A stretch of DNA of 10,014 nucleotides from Thermoplasmata archaeon (GTDB lineage Archaea > Thermoplasmatota > Thermoplasmata > JAGHBH01): positions 1-10,014 of the forward strand of contig DAOVJP010000028.1 in assembly GCA_030673205.1 (NCBI GenBank). Reading direction: 5' to 3'. Below are positions 6,951 to 10,014 of this stretch, piece by piece. Under the pieces are notes generated by a model. That model had not been told where the DNA came from. It was given only the letters and a program-made list of their open reading frames with translations, and ran no database searches. The translations under genes and the position numbers were made by a program. The number at the start of each line of letters is the position of its first letter. Positions within the stretch are counted from its first letter, which is position 1.

Positions 6951-7010
6951 TCTCCTGTATTGCATGCATGGCATGCTTCCATAGAGAATGGGATAAGGGG
7001 TATAAAAATT
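6951..7010 (-). promoter_or_regulatory. folC promoter and Shine-Dalgarno
   Basis: On the minus strand AATTTTTATA (7001-7010) forms a good TATA element just 5 bases beyond the upstream gene's stop. It predicts transcription from about 6974. AGGAGA at 6951-6956 is a ribosome site 5 bases before the ATG at 6945. The T-tract could double as the terminator of the upstream surface-protein gene. Two GCATGC palindromes (6962-6967 and 6971-6976) lie around the predicted start of transcription. Confidence 0.5.
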
Positions 7011-7014
7011 GGGC

Positions 7015-7668
7015 CTATTCCCGTTTCTTCATCACATAGGCCGCCGCGCCCACAGCCCCGGTGCTGATGATCCCGCCAACAGCCAGGTATAGCCACGGAA
7101 AACCATCTTCCTCCTGTTGAGTGGATTGTCCACTTTCGTCCTCGGTGTTGTTGCCTTCCATCAGTATGGTGATGGAAAGCATGTGCTCGGTGCAGGGTAT
7201 AGTGCCCATGCGTCCCGTAGGGGTGGTCCATGTCCCGGATATGGTAAAGGTGGAGCCAGCGTACCACATCGTGGCGTTCTCTGGCATTTCGTGGCTCGGC
7301 ATGGCGTTCTCCAGTATTTCAACATGGATAACGTAATCCCCGCTGACAGAGCCCTGTGTCGGGAGCGTGAGCTCAATGTAGCTTGGCTCTATATGGGCGG
7401 AGATGCTAGAGCTACCCCAGCTGTCGCATACACTATAAGAGAAGTTCACGGTCGTATAAGCGTCCATTGGGTCTCCTTCCACAGTGATGGTGCCGTTGAA
7501 GGTGAGGTTGGTGGGGAGGTCCGAGAACCGAACCTCTTTCATATCCTCTTCCATAGTGTGGTCCGCGTATATAGCAGCATACGCGTTGCCCGAGGATAGA
7601 AGGACCGAAAAGGTCACGAACAGACAGGCTAGCAGCCTGGCGGAATGGGCACGTCCTTTTCCCTGCAT
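7015..7668 (-). CDS. Membrane-anchored surface protein, unrecognised family
   Basis: The 217-residue product starts with a basic stretch and a hydrophobic core (about 11-25) followed by SSGNAYAA, a plausible signal-peptidase site near residues 31-32. The mature part is beta-rich and polar. It carries five N-glycosylation sequons (NLT, NGT, NFS, NAT and NNT at about 54, 58, 75, 131 and 174) and two cysteines (81 and 159) that could form a disulfide. A Glu/Gln/Ser-rich linker (176-188) leads to a C-terminal membrane helix (191-212) ending in the stop-transfer tail MKKRE. The architecture is a type I membrane protein with one extracellular domain. I do not recognise the fold, although a GTWTTPTGRMG segment resembles a beta-sandwich edge. 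It is divergent from pgsA and followed by folC, which has its own promoter. Confidence 0.8.
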   Translation of the reverse strand: MQGKGRAHSARLLACLFVTFSVLLSSGNAYAAIYADHTMEEDMKEVRFSDLPTNLTFNGTITVEGDPMDAYTTVNFSYSVCDSWGSSSISAHIEPSYIELTLPTQGSVSGDYVIHVEILENAMPSHEMPENATMWYAGSTFTISGTWTTPTGRMGTIPCTEHMLSITILMEGNNTEDESGQSTQQEEDGFPWLYLAVGGIISTGAVGAAAYVMKKRE

Positions 7669-7789
7669 GAGCCCTCTAGAGATAAGATGGGGTTCCGGAT
7701 ACTTAACTATAGCCCTCCGAACATGCCGCTTAACATACCCTTATACACGCCCCCAAACCCTTTTATTCCCTCCTCCGCTTCCCCCTTAC
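7669..7789. promoter_or_regulatory. Divergent promoter region, surface protein / pgsA
   Basis: For pgsA, TTTTATT at 7761-7767 is centred about 26 bases before the ATG at 7790, so the message is probably leaderless; the run from 7769 to 7786 is strongly pyrimidine-rich. For the leftward surface-protein gene, CTATAGTTAAGT (about 7701-7712 on the minus strand) is the best TATA element and predicts a short leader before the ATG at 7668. A TTATACA at 7741-7747 is a weaker alternative for the rightward gene. Confidence 0.45.
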
Positions 7790-8329
7790 ATGAACCTGCC
7801 CAACAAGCTCAGTATGCTGAGGATATTCCTTATCCCTGTTTTCCTCCTCCTCCTCTATTCCAACATACAGTATGCCGTAGAGCTGGCCACTCTGGTGTTC
7901 ATATTGGGCGCGGTCACGGACATCCTCGACGGCCACATAGCCCGCTCCCGCAATCTCATAACAGATTTCGGCAAGTTCATCGATCCCCTGGCGGACAAGA
8001 TGCTCGTCCTCTCCGCCTTCATCTATCTCGTCGGCGTGGGCCGTATTCCCGACTGGATGGTCATAATCATCATAGGCCGCGAGTTCGCCGTGTCCGGCCT
8101 TCGCATACTGGCCGCGAACCAGAGGGTGGTCATCGCCGCCAGCAAGATGGGCAAGTTCAAGACCCAGAGCCAGATGATAGCCGTCATCCTCGCCCTGCTC
8201 GAATGGCCCGACCTCGTCTTCCTGGGCCAGCAGGTCTATTGGTGGATCGCGCTGCTGGCCGTGATCCTTACGATCGTATCCGGCGTAGATTATCTCTGGA
8301 AGGGCAAGAAACACATCTCAGAATGCTAG
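7790..8329 (+). CDS. pgsA: PgsA-type CDP-alcohol phosphatidyltransferase
   Basis: This 179-residue integral membrane enzyme belongs to the CDP-alcohol phosphatidyltransferases. It exchanges CMP of a CDP-lipid for glycerol phosphate. The catalytic signature D-x2-D-G-x2-A-R-x8-G-x3-D-x3-D is complete, with D44, D47, G48, A51, R52, G61, D65 and D69. The start MNLPNKLSMLRIFLIPVF and the later GREFAVSGLRILAA (96-109), VIAASKMGKFKTQSQM (114-129) and TIVSGVDYLWK (161-171) closely resemble bacterial phosphatidylglycerophosphate synthases. In this archaeal setting the likely substrate is CDP-archaeol from CarS, giving archaetidylglycerol phosphate; this is inference. The frame opens upstream to 7484, but the ATG at 7790 gives the family N-terminus and lies at a leaderless TATA distance. 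Confidence 0.92.
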   Translation: MNLPNKLSMLRIFLIPVFLLLLYSNIQYAVELATLVFILGAVTDILDGHIARSRNLITDFGKFIDPLADKMLVLSAFIYLVGVGRIPDWMVIIIIGREFAVSGLRILAANQRVVIAASKMGKFKTQSQMIAVILALLEWPDLVFLGQQVYWWIALLAVILTIVSGVDYLWKGKKHISEC

Positions 8330-8378
8330 GGCACACAAGCGGTTTGGCTCGTTGTTATCTCTTAGCCTATCCTTTTAA

Positions 8379-8436
8379 AGGTGTCTATTACAAATTGACA
8401 GAATATGTACGAAGTGTCAAGTACTAATAGCCACCT
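8379..8436. repeat. 58-base imperfect dyad (22-base arms, 14-base spacer)
   Basis: The left arm 8379-8400 and right arm 8415-8436 are reverse complements at 18 of 22 positions with no gap. The outer block AGGTGTCTATTA pairs with TAATAGCCACCT (11 of 12) and the inner block TTGACA pairs with TGTCAA (6 of 6). The mismatches are at 8384, 8391, 8392 and 8394. As RNA it could fold as a long interrupted hairpin; as DNA it has the shape of a double-dyad protein site. Confidence 0.75.
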
Positions 8437-8450
8437 ATATAAACTATTTC
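8436..8450 (-). promoter_or_regulatory. Orphan consensus TATA box with upstream purine-rich BRE-like element
   Basis: The minus strand reads GAAATAGTTTATATAGG across 8434-8450, an exact TTTATATA preceded by a purine/A-rich sequence like an archaeal BRE. It predicts leftward transcription from near 8410-8413, inside the dyad spacer, toward the 3' end of pgsA. No open frame with a start follows on that strand. The same bases read TATATAAA rightward, but the sequence before them is not BRE-like. Confidence 0.45.
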
Positions 8451-8497
8451 TGGATGGTTCGTGGGGTTCCTCGTGAATTGCACCCTACCTCCCAGTG

Positions 8498-9352
8498 CTA
8501 CAACAGTTCCAGCGCCTCGCCCAGGTCTTTGAACACCAAGTCCGGCGCCACCCCATACTTCTCGATATCCTCTATGCGCGACTCCCCCGTGAGCATCAAC
8601 ACCGTGGCTATGCCGCTGTCAACGCCCATGCGGATGTCCGTGTACAAACGATCGCCGAAGATGATGGCATCCTCCTTCTTCGCGTCGAACTCCTCCAGCA
8701 GGAAGCGCACCATATCTGGATTGGGCTTGCCCAGTATGCGCTGCGGCCCCGCACCGGTTGCTGTTCTCACAAGTTCTATGAACGCGCCTATGTCCGGGAT
8801 GTACCCGTCCAACGTGGGGCAGACCTTGTCAGGGTGGGTGGCCACATAGCCAACACCCTTCTGGATCAGATAACACATCTCCTCCAGCTTCTTGTAGGTG
8901 AGAGTGGTGTCGAAGGCTAGAACTATTATCTGCGGCTCCTCCGCCGTGTGCTCTATGCCCGCATCCTCCATCTCCTCCATGAAACCGGGTGTGCCCACCA
9001 GATATGCTCTGGTCATGCCCTCCGAACGCAGCCAGCCTATGGTGGCCTTGGTGCTGGTGTATATCTCCCGCTGGCTTGCCTCCACATCCAGCACATCCCT
9101 CAACCGCTCCTGGTACACCGAGGCGCTTCTGGACGAGTTGTTGGTTATGAAAATGGTTTGAACATGGCGCTCCTTCAGCGCCGCCAGGAACTCCCTGGAC
9201 TGGGGTAAGGGTTTGAAATCGAGATACAGGGTGCCGTCCTGGTCGAACAGGAACAGTTTCCTCCGGAGCAGATGCCTGTTGGTGCGGTTGCTCTCCTTCC
9301 GGGCCTCCTCCCGTTCTTTTCCCTCCTCCAACTTCCACCATTCCGCTGTCAT
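8498..9352 (-). CDS. HAD-IIA family phosphatase (NagD/4-nitrophenylphosphatase-like)
   Basis: The 284-residue protein is a haloacid dehalogenase phosphatase with the C2-type cap of subclass IIA. Motif I is FLFDQDGTLY (34-43; nucleophile D37, acid/base D39), motif II is TNNSSRS (70-76), motif III is the lysine of GKPNP (208-212) and motif IV is GDRLYTDIRMG (233-243). The cap lies between motifs II and III and includes VLAFDTTLTY (144-153), a block typical of this subclass. Relatives dephosphorylate small sugar, glycerol or glycolate phosphates; the substrate here is unknown. About 30 charged residues precede motif I, longer than usual, yet the start at 9352 is supported by GAGGTG (9358-9363) 5 bases upstream. 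It lies 22 bases after the Fap7-like gene, so the two are very probably one operon. Confidence 0.9.
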   Translation of the reverse strand: MTAEWWKLEEGKEREEARKESNRTNRHLLRRKLFLFDQDGTLYLDFKPLPQSREFLAALKERHVQTIFITNNSSRSASVYQERLRDVLDVEASQREIYTSTKATIGWLRSEGMTRAYLVGTPGFMEEMEDAGIEHTAEEPQIIVLAFDTTLTYKKLEEMCYLIQKGVGYVATHPDKVCPTLDGYIPDIGAFIELVRTATGAGPQRILGKPNPDMVRFLLEEFDAKKEDAIIFGDRLYTDIRMGVDSGIATVLMLTGESRIEDIEKYGVAPDLVFKDLGEALELL

Positions 9353-9357
9353 TCAGA

Positions 9358-9363
9358 CACCTC
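9358..9363 (-). promoter_or_regulatory. Shine-Dalgarno site of the HAD gene
   Basis: GAGGTG on the minus strand, 5 bases before the ATG at 9352, is complementary to the typical archaeal 16S rRNA 3' end. It fixes the start of an internal operon gene and justifies the long charged N-terminus. Confidence 0.65.
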
Positions 9364-9374
9364 TTCTATCATCT

Positions 9375-9941
9375 CTAGTACCATCCGGAAACCTCCTCCA
9401 GCCAGTCCACGCTCCCTGGCACATAGGGGTCCAATGCCTCGCTGCCCCTGCACCGGTTCACCAGTTCCAACACGAGGGTGGCCAGCGCATCCTTGCTCAT
9501 GCTGTCCACGTCTATCTCGGCCACGGGCAGGCCGGTCTCCACGGCCTCCGACAGGCATACGCCAACACCCTCCGCCTCCAAGTTCTCGTGGAGCTTCTCC
9601 TCCCCATACCCCCTGGGTCCGAGCCGTTCTTTTAGTATCGAAGGGGAGAGGCGGAGAACGATCACCATGTCCGCCGGCAAAAGATGGGAGAGATGGCCCT
9701 CTATGAACACAGGCTCTCTTAGTCCTATTGTATGGCCGTGAAGTTTGGCGGCTAGGGAGGATACGTCCACCTCCAGCTCCTCCCCGTCGGCCAGGGCGCA
9801 TTCGTGTTCAAGCGCCAGATCCCTGACGGACAGCACCGTGTGCCCTCTTCTACTCAACTCTTCTCCCAGGGCGGTCTTGCCCGTGCCAGGCGTACCGGTT
9901 ATGGCTATGTCCATGTAGAGGGGAGGGCGGTGGTCCATCAA
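9375..9941 (-). CDS. Fap7/AK6-type adenylate kinase (ribosome assembly NTPase)
   Basis: This 188-residue P-loop kinase belongs to the AK6/Fap7/hCINAP family, which has adenylate kinase activity and in eukaryotes and archaea acts in late small-subunit ribosome maturation. The Walker A motif GTPGTGKT is at residues 16-23 after a short beta strand (DIAIT). LALEH (42-46), the acidic EVDV (57-60), EGHLSHLLPA (81-90), VIVLRLSP (93-100), ERLGPRGY (105-112), ENLEAE (119-124) and EIDVDSMS (142-149) follow in family order. The C-terminus PGSVDWLEEVSGWY is also family-like. Most relatives begin right before the DIAIT strand, which would favour the ATG at 9914. However, a TATATA element at 9965-9970 places a leaderless start at the ATG-ATG pair 9941/9938. 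It is the first gene of a two-gene unit with the HAD phosphatase. Confidence 0.9.
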   Translation of the reverse strand: MMDHRPPLYMDIAITGTPGTGKTALGEELSRRGHTVLSVRDLALEHECALADGEELEVDVSSLAAKLHGHTIGLREPVFIEGHLSHLLPADMVIVLRLSPSILKERLGPRGYGEEKLHENLEAEGVGVCLSEAVETGLPVAEIDVDSMSKDALATLVLELVNRCRGSEALDPYVPGSVDWLEEVSGWY

Positions 9942-9962
9942 AAAGCTTATCCCCTACGAGGT

Positions 9963-9972
9963 CCATATATGG
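9963..9972 (-). promoter_or_regulatory. Probable promoter of the Fap7-like kinase operon
   Basis: CCATATATGG (9963-9972) is palindromic and centred about 27 bases upstream of the ATG at 9941, which suits a leaderless message. No Shine-Dalgarno-like sequence precedes either candidate ATG. The last 42 bases of the window to its right hold no recognisable feature. Confidence 0.4.
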
Positions 9973-10014
9973 TCATAGGGCTGGGGCCAAAGAGGGTGAA
10001 AAGGACCGGAAGAA

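Larger units (their letters stand above)
8330..8497. other. Gene-free gap between convergent pgsA and HAD gene
   Basis: The other convergent junctions here are 3 and 14 bases apart or overlap, so this 168-base gap stands out. It holds no open frame with a credible start, no tRNA-like T-loop and no rRNA similarity that I can see. It contains the dyad at 8379-8436 and a TATA box at 8436-8443, described separately. The segment is more AT-rich than the flanking genes. Confidence 0.7.

Noticed and set aside
7484..7789. Upstream extension of the pgsA frame
   Set aside because: It overlaps the divergent surface-protein gene, and the family N-terminus (MNLPNKL) begins exactly at the ATG at 7790.
7645..8427. 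260-codon plus-strand frame overlapping pgsA
   Set aside because: It is the shifted frame of pgsA, rich in Arg, His and Pro with no domain.
8330..8497. A tRNA or other known structured RNA in the gap
   Set aside because: No T-loop consensus, anticodon stem arrangement or CCA-proximal stem could be assembled; only the dyad remains.
8454..8849. Plus-strand open frame starting 11 bases after the TATATAAA at 8436-8443
   Set aside because: The spacing from TATA to ATG is too short, most of the frame is antisense to the HAD phosphatase, and the product is low-information Ser/Met-rich.
9942..10014. Start of another gene at the right edge
   Set aside because: A GTG near 9993 opens a few codons only, with nothing to judge it by.

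Overview
The window looks like a compact euryarchaeal chromosome segment. The archaeal markers are CarS (CDP-archaeol synthase), an MptA-type GTP cyclohydrolase, a Fap7/AK6-type adenylate kinase, a deoxyhypusine-synthase-family protein, a stand-alone V4R protein, and TATA-type promoters, several of which sit where a leaderless message would start at the ATG. Thermoplasmatota or relatives is my best guess at lineage. That is an inference from gene content (folate-type FolC beside MptA, bacterial-type PgsA), because no rRNA or ribosomal protein is present. No tRNA, rRNA, CRISPR array, transposase or integrase was seen.

Layout, left to right. The C-terminal end of an unrecognised membrane protein (+) runs into a minus-strand pair, pyrE then a deoxyhypusine-synthase-like gene. 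Next is a V4R-domain sensor-like protein (+) converging on carS (-). carS is divergent from a large surface protein (+) that has an N-terminal membrane segment, a very acidic repetitive stalk and two copies of a beta-rich domain. mptA (+) then converges on and overlaps folC (-). Upstream of folC is a membrane-anchored, probably glycosylated surface protein (-), divergent from a bacterial-like pgsA (+). The one sizeable gap at a convergent junction (8330-8497) holds a long imperfect dyad with a consensus archaeal TATA box at its edge. The right end is a minus-strand pair, Fap7-like kinase then a HAD phosphatase.

Functional themes are pterin/folate cofactors (mptA, folC), membrane lipid head groups (carS, pgsA), nucleotide metabolism and ribosome maturation (pyrE, fap7), translation factor or polyamine chemistry (dhs-like), and cell-surface proteins (two unrecognised).

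I did not find a clear new multi-gene system. The parts most worth a second look are the dyad with its orphan promoter at 8371-8450, the duplicated surface domain carrying a 71-base identical tract, the non-canonical active-site loop of the deoxyhypusine-synthase-like protein, and the bacterial-type PgsA in an archaeal lipid setting.
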